64,000 bases of DNA from Fidelibacterota bacterium (GCA_947472795.1 CANJBL010000005.1:1-64000); one strand, 5' to 3'; shown: positions 13,773 to 22,402, counted from the stretch's first letter. Translations and numbers: made by a program. The notes: generated by a model from the letters alone, not told the origin.

Positions 13773-16295
13773 TCAGCGCGCTCCGAAAAGGGAATCCAGT
13801 CGCAGGTACTTGTAGCGCAGCGTGAGCTCCAACGCATGGGGCCAGGGCGGTGCTGCGTCCAGCGTCAGAACGGCGGAGGCGGTTTCGCTTGCGAGCGTGA
13901 GGCGCGTTCCTGCCGAGACCTCTTCCGCCCCTTCCCAGGCCATGCTCGTGACCTTGGCGATACGCGTCTCCTGCTCGCCGAGATAAACCCCTGCGATACT
14001 GTCGATGGCCACGATAGCGCGCACCTTAGGCCAGGTCATGCGCAGGCGCAGATAACCTTCGGGCCCAAAGGGCTTCACCACCACCTTCATCTCGCCGCGG
14101 CCCAGGGCGTGCACGGCGAGCGGCATGGCGCCCTGGCGCTTGATGTCGAACCCGGCACCGAGATCAGGGGCGAGAACCGCATACCCCAGCAGTGGGCCCG
14201 CGGTGAGATATTCGGCGCCGTAGGCTTCGCGCTGGCCGGCGGCAAAACCGGCGCCAAGGAAAGGATTGGCGGAAACCAGCGCGGCCGCCGGCCAATACAC
14301 CTGATGGCGGCCCAGTTCCTGCAATGCCGGCCATCCCTGAAATTCCAGCTCCACAGGGTTGAAGGACAAATCCGCAAGGCGACGCCGGTCGTTGAGGTCG
14401 AAATTGGCTTCGTGTTGCCAGGCGCCGATGGTCGCGGCTTCCTCCGGTGTCGGATGCAGCAGAGCAGCGGCAAGGATCTGCGCCGCCTGGGCCTTCAACG
14501 TACCAGCGTTGCCCGGCGTGCGGGCCAAGTCGCCCAGCAGCGCATTGATGGCCGCCGTGCCGGCCATGATGCCGTCTTGCAATGCCTCCATCTGGCGCAG
14601 CTGCGTCTCGCCGCGCTGATTGAGCAGGAGCACCGGCGCGCCGGCGTCATCGTAGGCCGCAAGACTGCCCTCGCGGCACATGCAGGCATGTTCCAGCACA
14701 TCGGGCGTGCGAGAGAGAAGTTCACCGGCAAGACCCAGGAAACCGTCGTCGCTCAGGAAGGCCGCCAGGTCCACGCCGCCACGGACGTGGGCCATCGCTT
14801 TCTCGTTGAGAGCCAGGTAGAGGCCGCCCATGGCAATGCCGGTCTTCTCACGGGCTAGAATGCGCGCCAGGACGGCTTGGATGGTGGCGGCATAGCCTAA
14901 GTCGAGAAGGACAGATTTGGGTTTGGTGAGAGCCTTGCCTACGCCCTTCAGCAGGTTCACGCGCAGCCGCGCCGACATCGCCAGCACCTTGTCGCGGAGT
15001 GCCGGTGTAGTGCCGATGGCTTGGCTCAAGGTCGCCAAAAGATCTGGCTCTGGCGACTTGAAGGCCGGCGCGATGGTTTTCAGATCGTCGCGCGTGAGCC
15101 CCCACGCCGATAGAATTTCATCGGGACTGCCGCCAGGCGTCAGCAGCAAAGCCTCCGTCAACAAACTCAAGTCGTCGGCATAAAGCCCAGCCCGCACCAC
15201 GGCGCGACGGGACAGCCAAAGCTCTTCCACCTTCAGCGGCACGCCGATCTGCTGGGCGGTGGCTTCCACCAACCGCCTGAGGAAGCGCCCTTCGCGCATC
15301 AAGCCGAAAATCTTCGTCGTGCCGGTGGCCTTGCATTCCTGGACGACCCAACGCGCGAAAGCCGTGAATACGGGCGCCAGAATGGCCGCGCCATAAGCCC
15401 AATAGGGCTTGAGGTCCTGAGGCAAAGACGACGGTGCACGATGCGCGAGGCGCGCACGTAAACCCGTGAAACCGAAATCGCCCGTTTGATTCAACAGTAC
15501 ATTGCGGCGCGCACGGGCCTTGGTGCCCGCCGGAAATTCGACCGTCTGCACGCGCGGCGAGAACGCCCACTTGTCGTAACTCGCCACCACAATGCCGCGC
15601 GCGCGGCAGGGCGCAATATCAGCTTCGAAGCTATCTCCCACATGAGCAATGGCGGCTGGCATCACGCCCAGATCACGGATGATGTCATCGAAGAGGTCGC
15701 GGTATTTCGGCTTGCCCGCTTCGCATGAAACGTAGAGCCGATCTATGAGGCTATGATCTGTAAGGCCCGCCGCTGTCAGGAACCCTCGCACCTGCGCGGC
15801 TGTAAAGTAGGTGTCGGAGACCAGAATGACCTTGGCGCCGGCCGCTTTGGCGGCACGCATCAGCGTCACCAGTTCGCCATCCAGCACCATGAGCGCACGT
15901 TCAAAATCAAGTTCGGCGGTCACACGCGCGGCGGCATCGAATCCAGTGGCAAAAATGTGATCGGATAGCGCGGCGTAGATGTCGGCCAGCGTTACTTCAC
16001 GGTAACCGGTGATGGCTTGCGCTTTTTCGCGCGCAGCCTTCTCTGCCGCGCGGCGCAGGTCAGCGAAGCCCAAGGGTGAGATGGTGCGCGCGAGTTTGCC
16101 GTCTTCGGCGAGCTTATGGCCCAGAAGGTCGAACACATCTGCGGGCTCGGGCACACGTCGCCAGAGAAGGGTGTCGAAGACATCCAGCGACAGCACGCGA
16201 ATGCGACCGGCCTTCAACCCCTCCAGCAGCGGAAGCAACCGTTGGTCGGTCACCTCGTCAGGTATGCGCGCAAAATCCGCCAAGAAAACCCCCAA
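13773..16295 (-). CDS. Large HAD-superfamily protein, 840 aa
   Basis: The N-terminal third is a HAD hydrolase. It has motif I LSLDVFDTLLWRRV (Asp38 and Asp40 region), motif II VILVSDTYFTAAQV, the motif III lysine in CEAGKPKYRDLFDDI, and motif IV HVGDSFEADI. This matches the predicted hydrolases of COG5610, often found in lipopolysaccharide clusters. The remaining about 550 residues contain GYAATIQAVLARILAREKTG and a long region I do not recognise, ending in beta-rich sequence. No start ATG exists in frame: TTG at 16295 is the best guess, and TTG at 16286 is possible; no ribosome site is evident. The adjoining GT2 gene suggests a role in glycan assembly or tailoring. Confidence 0.75.
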   Translation of the reverse strand: MGVFLADFARIPDEVTDQRLLPLLEGLKAGRIRVLSLDVFDTLLWRRVPEPADVFDLLGHKLAEDGKLARTISPLGFADLRRAAEKAAREKAQAITGYREVTLADIYAALSDHIFATGFDAAARVTAELDFERALMVLDGELVTLMRAAKAAGAKVILVSDTYFTAAQVRGFLTAAGLTDHSLIDRLYVSCEAGKPKYRDLFDDIIRDLGVMPAAIAHVGDSFEADIAPCRARGIVVASYDKWAFSPRVQTVEFPAGTKARARRNVLLNQTGDFGFTGLRARLAHRAPSSLPQDLKPYWAYGAAILAPVFTAFARWVVQECKATGTTKIFGLMREGRFLRRLVEATAQQIGVPLKVEELWLSRRAVVRAGLYADDLSLLTEALLLTPGGSPDEILSAWGLTRDDLKTIAPAFKSPEPDLLATLSQAIGTTPALRDKVLAMSARLRVNLLKGVGKALTKPKSVLLDLGYAATIQAVLARILAREKTGIAMGGLYLALNEKAMAHVRGGVDLAAFLSDDGFLGLAGELLSRTPDVLEHACMCREGSLAAYDDAGAPVLLLNQRGETQLRQMEALQDGIMAGTAAINALLGDLARTPGNAGTLKAQAAQILAAALLHPTPEEAATIGAWQHEANFDLNDRRRLADLSFNPVELEFQGWPALQELGRHQVYWPAAALVSANPFLGAGFAAGQREAYGAEYLTAGPLLGYAVLAPDLGAGFDIKRQGAMPLAVHALGRGEMKVVVKPFGPEGYLRLRMTWPKVRAIVAIDSIAGVYLGEQETRIAKVTSMAWEGAEEVSAGTRLTLASETASAVLTLDAAPPWPHALELTLRYKYLRLDSLFGAR

Positions 16296-16360
16296 AACAT
16301 GAGCGCAGTGTACGGCAGACTTCTTGGGACGAACAGAGCGCCCTTGCCATGTGGAATGCG

Positions 16361-16397
16361 GGCAATAAAAAACGCCGCAGGTCAGGCCTGCGGCGTT
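16361..16397 (-). terminator. Rho-independent terminator after speY
   Basis: AACGCCGCAGG (16371-16381) and CCTGCGGCGTT (16387-16397) form an 11-bp stem with a 5-base loop. On the minus strand it is followed by TTTTTATTGC. It lies 22 bases beyond the speY stop codon and ends that transcript before the HAD gene. Confidence 0.85.
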
Positions 16398-16418
16398 TTC
16401 ACTCTCAGCTTCGCAAAC

Positions 16419-17492
16419 TTAGTCGAACAGCTTCGCGAATTTACGCGCCTTACGCTTCTTCCAGGCGCCTCTGTGGTAGGCATCGGAGCCGATCAGCGGA
16501 ACGACGCTGGAAGCCTCGGCAAAGACCATCTGTTCGTAGGCGGTGTCGACCTTGCCCCAGGAATTGGCCTCCTTGAGCGTTGAGGATGAGCACGCACCGT
16601 CACGCACGTCGGCGATCGTGATTTGGATGGCGTATTTGTGCATTTCGGCTTCGATGCCCAGCACTTCCGCGCACACCACGGTATCCTGCACGAAGTTCTT
16701 CGGTACGCCGCCACCGATCATGAATAGGCCCGTGGAGCCGGCCTTGATTTTGATGTCGGTGAGTTCGCGGAAGTCGGCGATGGAATCGATGGTGATATGG
16801 TTCTTCGGATTACGCACCTGGTGCAGCACGAGGCCGAAACCAGCCGAGGAATCCGTGAAGGCCGGGCAGAAGATCGGCACATCCATGTCGTAGCAGGTCT
16901 CGACCAGCGATTCTTTCTTGCGGTTCTTCCGGCCCTTCAGCCAGCGGCCCATTTCCTTGATGAAGGCGCGGCTGGAGTACGGGCCCGGCTTCAGGCCGTC
17001 GGCGATATCGCCGATGACCTTATCGCAGTGCTGCAGCTCTTCTTCATCGATGTAGGTGTCATAGATGCGATCGATGTAATTGGCGCGCAGGTCGCGGTCG
17101 TCGATGAACTGCGAGCCCTGATAATGCTTGAAGCCGAGGGCTTCAAAGAAGTCCATGTCGACAATGGAAGCGCCGGTGGAGACGATCGCGTCGATCATCC
17201 CGCATTTCACCATTTCGACGTAGACCTGCATGCATCCGCCGGCAGAGGTGGAGCCTGCCAGCGTCAGGATGTTCGAACACTTCTGGTCGGCCAGCATCAT
17301 GTTGAAGATGCCAGCGGCCCGCGCTGTATCGCGCGAGGTGAAGGACATTTTGCCCATGGCATCGATGATCGGGCGCGCATCGAAGCTGGTGATATCGATG
17401 TGCTCGACCGGCGTGGAGAGCAGCTGCGCTTTGGTGTTCTTGCGCGGATTCTTGGAAGCGGTTTTCTTGGATTTCGTTTTGGGCGCAGCCAT
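16419..17492 (-). CDS. speY: Deoxyhypusine-synthase-like protein (probable homospermidine synthase)
   Basis: The 357-residue product is a bacterial member of the deoxyhypusine synthase family. Matches include LAGSTSAGGCMQVYVEMVKC, IVSTGASIVDMDFFEALG, CPAFTDSSAGFGLVLHQVRN, FMIGGGVPKNF, and the catalytic-lysine region EANSWGKVD. Bacteria have no eIF5A, and characterised bacterial relatives use NAD and spermidine or putrescine to make homospermidine. The ornithine decarboxylase gene directly upstream supplies putrescine, which supports that role. The first about 23 residues are a Lys-rich extension (MAAPKTKSKKTASKNPRKN). Start ATG at 17492. A terminator follows. It is about 100 bases behind the decarboxylase gene and may share its transcript. 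Confidence 0.85.
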   Translation of the reverse strand: MAAPKTKSKKTASKNPRKNTKAQLLSTPVEHIDITSFDARPIIDAMGKMSFTSRDTARAAGIFNMMLADQKCSNILTLAGSTSAGGCMQVYVEMVKCGMIDAIVSTGASIVDMDFFEALGFKHYQGSQFIDDRDLRANYIDRIYDTYIDEEELQHCDKVIGDIADGLKPGPYSSRAFIKEMGRWLKGRKNRKKESLVETCYDMDVPIFCPAFTDSSAGFGLVLHQVRNPKNHITIDSIADFRELTDIKIKAGSTGLFMIGGGVPKNFVQDTVVCAEVLGIEAEMHKYAIQITIADVRDGACSSSTLKEANSWGKVDTAYEQMVFAEASSVVPLIGSDAYHRGAWKKRKARKFAKLFD

Positions 17493-17595
17493 GGGTCGAG
17501 CGTCCGTTTCTAGATGTTGGAGAGACAGGAAAAAGCAGAGGACGCCATCGGGGTCAAGGCTTAGGCCCTAGCCCGCCGGCGTCCTGAACGGGGCG

Positions 17596-19014
17596 TTACT
17601 TTAATTCAAGCGACCGTGTGTCGGTATTACCGTCCGCGGACAATTCCGCCGATTCCTCGGCCGGACCTTCGGTGGCGCGGGACGGGGCTTCCAACATCAG
17701 CTGCTGCTGTACGGCTTCGCCCGGTTGCGATACGTCGCGCAGACCCGCGCGGCGGCGGGCAGGCCGTTCGTCAGCAAGCGGCATGGCTTCCGGCCAGACC
17801 GTAGCGGCCGTGGAGCAATAGAAGCCGTTGAAGCGGGTCTGCATGGCCGAGCCGTAGGCGCCCAGCATGCCAATCTCGATCCAATCGCCTTCCTGGGTGT
17901 CTTCGGGCAGCATGAAGGGGCCCTTCATCTTGTCCAGGTTGTCGCAGGTCGGACCATAGAACACGAACGGCACCAGCTTCTCGGACGGCAGACGGCTGTT
18001 GGGCGTGGACGAGTTCTTACCGCTGCGGCCCAAGGGGCGCACCAGGCGAACAGGGAAGCGCCAGTTCAAGGCGCCCGCGTCAAACAGGCTGCCGTAGGTG
18101 CCGTCGTTGATGTACAGGCGGCGGCCCTTGCGCAGGGTCACGCGCACCAGCATAGCAGCCGACGAGGCCACCATGGCACGGCCCGGCTCGCACCATAGTT
18201 CGGCACCAGCAGCAATGCCGACCGGGCCCACGATGTCATGGGCAGCGTCGGCGATGGTGCGCATGAAGGCATCCAGGTCCGGCGGCGTCATGTTCGGATA
18301 AGTCGCGGGGAAGCCGCCACCGACATCCAGGACGTCGAGCTTCACCTTGGCTTTTGCAAGCACGTCCCCGGCACGGACGATGGCGGCACGGTAGGCCGCA
18401 GGGTCCATACACTGGGAGCCCACGTGGAAGCAGATGCCGAGTTTGTAGGCCACCTTGCGGGCATGGCGCAGCAAATCGGCGGCCACCGAAGGGGCGGCGC
18501 CAAACTTACCGGACAGGTCGTAAGCGGCGGCATTGCCCGACACGGCCAGACGGATGAACAGGTTCAGGTCCTTGGCCGACTTGGTCTCTTCCAGGATCTT
18601 CATCAGCTCGCCCACAGAATCGAGCGAGAACGTGCGCACACCCAGCTTGTAGGCGGCACGGACGGCTTCACGGGATTTGACCGGATGCATGAAGTGCAGA
18701 GAAACGCCTTTCGGGAACAGGCCCTTCACCAGGCGCACTTCATCCATCGAGGCCACGTCGAAATGACGGATGCCAGCGGCATACATATGGCGCAGGAATT
18801 CAGGGCCCGGATTGCACTTCACGGCATAGAGCACTTTGCCCGGAAACTGGGTAAGGAAGCGCTGGGCCTGGCTGCGCACGCGCTCAGGGAAGATGCACTG
18901 AACGGGCGCTTCAGGTTTCAGGCGCTTGGCGACGTCATCAACCGAACGGAAGAGTTCTTCCGAGGTGTCGGTGGTCGCAGATTTTTCGAAAATACGCGTC
19001 TTAAGCTGTCCCAT
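17596..19014 (-). CDS. Ornithine decarboxylase, alanine-racemase-fold type
   Basis: The 472-residue product is a fold-type III PLP decarboxylase of the eukaryotic-like ornithine decarboxylase group. The PLP lysine is in LYAVKCNPGPEFL (about residue 67). Other motifs are FDVASMDEV, HFMHPVKS, FHVGSQC, VGGGFPATYP, CEPGRAMVASSA and the catalytic-cysteine motif GPTCDNLDKM. About 70 residues after the barrel domain (from near 405) form a Pro-, Glu- and Arg-rich tail that is longer than usual. It makes putrescine for the SpeY-type enzyme. The ATG at 19014 is preceded by AAAGTAAAG; lysine cannot be excluded as a second substrate. A short ORF with a strong ribosome site lies upstream. Confidence 0.88.
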   Translation of the reverse strand: MGQLKTRIFEKSATTDTSEELFRSVDDVAKRLKPEAPVQCIFPERVRSQAQRFLTQFPGKVLYAVKCNPGPEFLRHMYAAGIRHFDVASMDEVRLVKGLFPKGVSLHFMHPVKSREAVRAAYKLGVRTFSLDSVGELMKILEETKSAKDLNLFIRLAVSGNAAAYDLSGKFGAAPSVAADLLRHARKVAYKLGICFHVGSQCMDPAAYRAAIVRAGDVLAKAKVKLDVLDVGGGFPATYPNMTPPDLDAFMRTIADAAHDIVGPVGIAAGAELWCEPGRAMVASSAAMLVRVTLRKGRRLYINDGTYGSLFDAGALNWRFPVRLVRPLGRSGKNSSTPNSRLPSEKLVPFVFYGPTCDNLDKMKGPFMLPEDTQEGDWIEIGMLGAYGSAMQTRFNGFYCSTAATVWPEAMPLADERPARRRAGLRDVSQPGEAVQQQLMLEAPSRATEGPAEESAELSADGNTDTRSLELK

Positions 19015-19132
19015 CTTTACTTTCAGTCCCGCAACTTCAGTTTGTTCAACCAGCCGCTTTCGGCGGCGTCATACCAACAGCCCAGCCGGTCACCCCGGCA
19101 GGGCAATACGCATCAACGATGGACAGGGGATT
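19015..19132 (-). promoter_or_regulatory. Untranslated leader of the ornithine decarboxylase gene
   Basis: This stretch can form two hairpins: GCCGG/CCGGC at 19085-19099 and GCCGC/GCGGC at 19053-19067. An RNA element named speF is known upstream of ornithine decarboxylase genes in alphaproteobacteria (Rfam), so this leader, with the short ORF before it, is a candidate. I could not align it to the consensus. Confidence 0.35.
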
Positions 19133-19276
19133 TCAATCCCGAAGAACATTGAACCGGGTGATGACGACGAGGTCGTGACCATCCCAGGCGATGTTACGGC
19201 AATCCAGAAGCGCCGCCGGAACGTGAGCGGGCAAGCGCAATCGGGCTTTTAGTTTCAGTAGTTTTAGAAGGGGCAT
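19133..19276 (-). CDS. Short ORF upstream of ornithine decarboxylase, 47 aa
   Basis: A textbook ribosome site (AAAGGAGG) lies six bases before the ATG at 19276. The product is 47 residues: a basic leucine-rich start (MPLLKLLKLKARLRLPAHVP) and then ALLDCRNIAWDGHDLVVITR, FNVLRD. It has no signal peptide cut site or true membrane segment. It lies 118 bases upstream of the decarboxylase start on the same strand. A regulatory leader peptide sensing ornithine or polyamine, as known for speFL in enterobacteria, is one possibility. A small stand-alone protein is the other. The strong ribosome site and position support that it is translated. Confidence 0.55.
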   Translation of the reverse strand: MPLLKLLKLKARLRLPAHVPAALLDCRNIAWDGHDLVVITRFNVLRD

Positions 19277-19596
19277 GCACGGCCTCCTTTGATCAATTAG
19301 ACGAAGACAAAGTCCAACCAACGAAAGGACGCTTACGTCGTTGCTTAACGGCGGATTGCTTTAGGCACGTGCGCGTAACGTCTGGGTTCGCATTTACTCC
19401 TATTGGACGGGAAATCAAGCAAAAATGTCCCCCTGCTCGATTTTTTTTGACTCTGTGCTTCAGCGCTAACACTCTGGAAAGGTCGTCACGTGCCAAAGCG
19501 GGCAATACTGTGGCAACCACCACGCCGCAGATCGACCGCGCTGGGGACTTTCGCGAGCGCGCGCGAGACGGGGCAGAACCTCTGGGGAGAGACGTT
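19277..19596. other. Divergent control region, polyamine genes versus MAPEG gene
   Basis: The stretch separates the minus-strand ornithine decarboxylase leader from the plus-strand MAPEG gene and should carry both promoters. It includes an AT-rich part with a T8 run (about 19441-19448) directly followed by GACTCTGTGC. I see no gene here that I can support. Confidence 0.3.
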
Positions 19597-20001
19597 ATGA
19601 TTGCCGATTATCCACTCAGCGCCATCGTCGTCGTGGTGTCGCTTCTGATTTATGTCTGGTTCGCCACGCGCGTCGGACAGGCGCGCGCAAAACACAATGT
19701 TCATGCGCCTTTTGTGGACGGCCCGCCGGACTTCCTGCGCACCTATCGTGTGCACATCAACACGCTCGAGCAGCTGGTGATCTTCTTGCCGGCGCTCGCC
19801 CTTTTCGCGAGCGCCTGGGGCGATTTGCCTGCAGCCGTCGTCGCTGTCTTCTGGCCAGTAGGGCGCGTGATTTATGGATTGGGCTACTACCAGTCCGCCG
19901 AAAAGCGCGGCCCCGGCTTCGGCATTTCATTCCTGTCATCCATGATCCTGCTGCTCGGTGGCTTGACCGGCGCGGTGATGCATCTCACCGCACGGACGTA
20001 A
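19597..20001 (+). CDS. MAPEG family membrane protein
   Basis: The 134-residue protein has four predicted membrane helices: about residues 4-22, 58-76, 80-98 and 110-130. The MAPEG signature region reads YRVHINTLEQLVIFLPALAL, with the conserved Asn and Glu. MAPEG proteins include microsomal glutathione transferases and leukotriene enzymes; bacterial members may conjugate glutathione to lipid-soluble compounds. A glutathione synthesis gene (gshA-type) lies 1 kb away on the other strand. GGGGAGA precedes the ATG at 19597 at seven bases; the frame stays open upstream but without coding character. Confidence 0.88.
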   Translation: MIADYPLSAIVVVVSLLIYVWFATRVGQARAKHNVHAPFVDGPPDFLRTYRVHINTLEQLVIFLPALALFASAWGDLPAAVVAVFWPVGRVIYGLGYYQSAEKRGPGFGISFLSSMILLLGGLTGAVMHLTART

Positions 20002-20047
20002 GCGCGCGGACCCCGAGTCGCATGCCGGCTGAGCGGGCGAGCAGCGC

Positions 20048-20476
20048 TCAGCCCCGAAGCCACGGCGTAATTGTCAGGCCGATAAGGATACCCTCTGGGC
20101 TGAGCAGACGCGTGACAGTCTGCCCCCAAGGCTCTTGCCTGTTATCGACCAGAAGGCGGTAGCCCTTCTTCTTGAGGGCATTGGTGGCGTCCGTGAGATT
20201 CTCGACGTCGAACTCCATCCACGCGTGCGGCTCCGGCACCGTCTTTGACCATTCTGGCGTACCGAAGCAGGACTTGGCTGCTTCCGAGAGCGGCCACAGA
20301 GCAAAATGCTTTACGCCCGGGATGCCTTCCGCGTGCAGGTAGGCATCATCGGCACCAGGCTGCGTTTCGAGCGGGAGGCCCAGCGTGTCGCGATAAAATG
20401 CGCTGCTCTCGTGTGTGCGCACGATGGGGCCGAAACCGGCGACAAAAAGAACCTTCACTCCGGCGATCTCGGGCAT
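20048..20476 (-). CDS. VOC (glyoxalase/bleomycin-resistance) family protein
   Basis: The 142-residue product has the paired beta-alpha-beta modules of the VOC superfamily. VLFVAGFGPIVRTHESSAFY opens the first module with the usual substrate-strand pattern and FYRDTLGLPLE. WMEFDVENLTDATNALKKKG opens the second, and LLSPEGILIGLTITPWLRG ends it. These proteins bind a metal and act as lyases, isomerases, dioxygenases or drug binders; the substrate cannot be told. GAGGGG lies just before the ATG at 20476. It stands alone between the MAPEG and chorismate mutase genes. Confidence 0.85.
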   Translation of the reverse strand: MPEIAGVKVLFVAGFGPIVRTHESSAFYRDTLGLPLETQPGADDAYLHAEGIPGVKHFALWPLSEAAKSCFGTPEWSKTVPEPHAWMEFDVENLTDATNALKKKGYRLLVDNRQEPWGQTVTRLLSPEGILIGLTITPWLRG

Positions 20477-20552
20477 GTTCCCCTCGCTTTAAGGGCGCGA
20501 AATGATTGTCTTCACCGCGCCGTTCAGTGAACACCGAAGCAGCGCTCGGGAA

Positions 20553-21017
20553 TCACCACTTCTCCGAAAGCCGCTTCTGGGTATGTAATTTCGTCCAATG
20601 GCTCTGTTCGTCGGCGGTGAAGGCGTCGATCAGGGCGCGGTACACGCGTTCCAGCGTGTCGGGATTGGACTTCATATCCTTGGACATAGCGCGAACACGG
20701 GTGACGATCTCCTCCACCCGCGACTGCACCACGACGCCGGCCACAGACGGCTTGAAGTTCGCCGCCTGGGTGACGAAGTGCAGGCGCTGGCAAAGCAACG
20801 GCACGATGGCCGAATCCAAGCGGTCGATGTTCTGGCGGATTTCACCAAGGCTGGTACAGGCGATACGCCAATCCGGCCCTTTTTTTGATTTGGACGGCTT
20901 GCTCTTAGAGCTGCGGCGGCTCTTGGTCGCAGCTACAGGTTTGCGCGCGGCGCGCGCGGGCGCCTTGCGCTTAGTTTTGCTTTTGACCTTGGTCTTAGTC
21001 TTGGATTTGGCCGCCAT
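20553..21017 (-). CDS. Chorismate mutase with Lys-rich N-terminal extension
   Basis: Residues about 55-150 match the all-helical AroQ chorismate mutase domain. They begin SLGEIRQNIDRLDSAIVPLL and continue LCQRLHFVTQAANFK and RVEEIVTRVRAMSKD, ending RALIDAFTADEQSHW. The enzyme turns chorismate into prephenate for Phe and Tyr synthesis. The first 47 residues are an extreme Lys/Arg/Ser/Ala tail (19 of them Lys), not part of the enzyme fold, and possibly able to bind nucleic acid or ribosomes. It lies about 20 bases after the glutamate-cysteine ligase gene on the same strand and is probably cotranscribed. A family member acting on a related substrate is possible. Confidence 0.8.
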   Translation of the reverse strand: MAAKSKTKTKVKSKTKRKAPARAARKPVAATKSRRSSKSKPSKSKKGPDWRIACTSLGEIRQNIDRLDSAIVPLLCQRLHFVTQAANFKPSVAGVVVQSRVEEIVTRVRAMSKDMKSNPDTLERVYRALIDAFTADEQSHWTKLHTQKRLSEKW

Positions 21018-21037
21018 GGCTGTCCCCCAATCGGCTC

Positions 21038-22402
21038 TCAGTAGCTGTAGGTGCCATAGGCCTTGCGCACATCGCCGGCCCAGGGCCCGCGGTAGAGCGC
21101 GAGCATACGTTCCGCTTGGGTTATCCCCGATGCCGCGATCTCCTGCAAGGGATCCAGATGGCGGCTTTCGTCGTGCCCGGATGCGTCCTTGAACGCCCGG
21201 CGGGCGAGACCGGCCCGCGCCAGTTCCAAAAGCTCTCGGGCCAGATCCTGAACCGTGCGGCCTTGTATTTTGGCCTTAAGTCCCTGAGTGGGCACGTCGG
21301 CGCGAAGCTGGTCGCGCTCAGCGGCACTCCAGCCCTTGGCAAGGTCCCAGGCGGCATCGAGACTGTTCTGGTCATAGAGCAACCCGACCCAGAAGGCCGG
21401 CAGCGCCACAAGCTGATCTAACGGTCCGGCATCAGCGCCGCGCAGCTCGATGTAGTTCTTCACACGCGCTTCAGGGAAAGCGGTGGACATATGATCCATC
21501 CAGTCGGCCACCGTTGGGATCTGTCCCGGCAACGCCGGCAGCTTGCCTTTGAGGTAATCGCGGAAGGACTGACCGGACGCGTCGATGTAGCCGTCGCGAT
21601 ACACAAAATACATAGGCACATCGAGCAGGTAATCGACATAGCGCTCGAACCCCATGCCGTCTTCGAAGGCGAAGGGAATCATGCCCGTGCGCGCAGAATC
21701 TGTGTTGCGCCAGATGTTGCCGCGGTTTGAAAGAAAGCCGTTGGGTTTACCCTCGGTGAAGGGCGAGTTGGCCCAGAGCGCTGTCGCCACCGGCTGCAGC
21801 GCGAGAGAAACGCGCAGCTTCTTCACCATGTCGGCTTCGGAGGCATAATCGAGGTTGGTCTGGACTGTGCAGGTGCGGATCATCATGTCGATGCCCATGG
21901 TGCCGACTTTGGGCATATACGCGCGCATGATCTTGTAGCGGCCCTTGGGCATCCAATGGATGTCCTCGCGCGCCCAGTCCGGCGTGAAGCCCATGGCCAG
22001 CATGCCGATACCAAGTTCGTCGCCGACGGTTTTCACCTGCGCGAGGTGATCGGCGATTTCGGCTTCGGTCTGGTGAACATTGACGATGGGCGCGCCGGAA
22101 AGTTCCAACTGACCGCCTGGCTCCAGCGAAATGGTGCCCTTGCCGCTTTGCCGCAGCGAGATGACGTTCTCGCCTTCTTTCACGGGCTCCCAACCGAAGC
22201 GCTGCAAACCTGTGAGCAGCGCGCGGATGCCGTGCGGCCCATCATAGGTCAACGAATGGTGGTCAGCCTTGGTATAGCCGAACTTCTCGTGCTCGGTCCC
22301 AATACGCCACTGATCCTTCGGCTTGCAGCCCGCCGCCAAGGTCGCAATCAGTTGCGCCTTCGACGTGACGAGTTCGTCCTGTTCGGAACGGAAGGACGTC
22401 AT
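21038..22402 (-). CDS. gshA: Glutamate-cysteine ligase, plant/alphaproteobacterial type
   Basis: The 454-residue product matches the glutamate-cysteine ligase class of plants and alphaproteobacteria, which catalyses the first step of glutathione synthesis with ATP. Recognised words are WRIGTEHEKFGYTKADHHSL, SLEPGGQLELSGAP, YMPKVGTMGIDMMIRTCTVQ, TNLDYASEADM, SNRGNIWRNTDSARTGMIPF and VKNYIELRGADAGPL. Its length is normal and no motif is missing. Start ATG at 22402. It heads a likely two-gene unit with the chorismate mutase gene. The gene for the second step (gshB) is not in the window; RsmE-type and GCL genes are commonly close in these genomes. Confidence 0.93.
   Translation of the reverse strand: MTSFRSEQDELVTSKAQLIATLAAGCKPKDQWRIGTEHEKFGYTKADHHSLTYDGPHGIRALLTGLQRFGWEPVKEGENVISLRQSGKGTISLEPGGQLELSGAPIVNVHQTEAEIADHLAQVKTVGDELGIGMLAMGFTPDWAREDIHWMPKGRYKIMRAYMPKVGTMGIDMMIRTCTVQTNLDYASEADMVKKLRVSLALQPVATALWANSPFTEGKPNGFLSNRGNIWRNTDSARTGMIPFAFEDGMGFERYVDYLLDVPMYFVYRDGYIDASGQSFRDYLKGKLPALPGQIPTVADWMDHMSTAFPEARVKNYIELRGADAGPLDQLVALPAFWVGLLYDQNSLDAAWDLAKGWSAAERDQLRADVPTQGLKAKIQGRTVQDLARELLELARAGLARRAFKDASGHDESRHLDPLQEIAASGITQAERMLALYRGPWAGDVRKAYGTYSY

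Noticed and set aside
12516-14858. A 780-codon open frame on the plus strand
   Set aside because: It is antisense to the GT2 and HAD genes, whose motifs and codon use are clear. GC-rich DNA often leaves such long antisense frames open.
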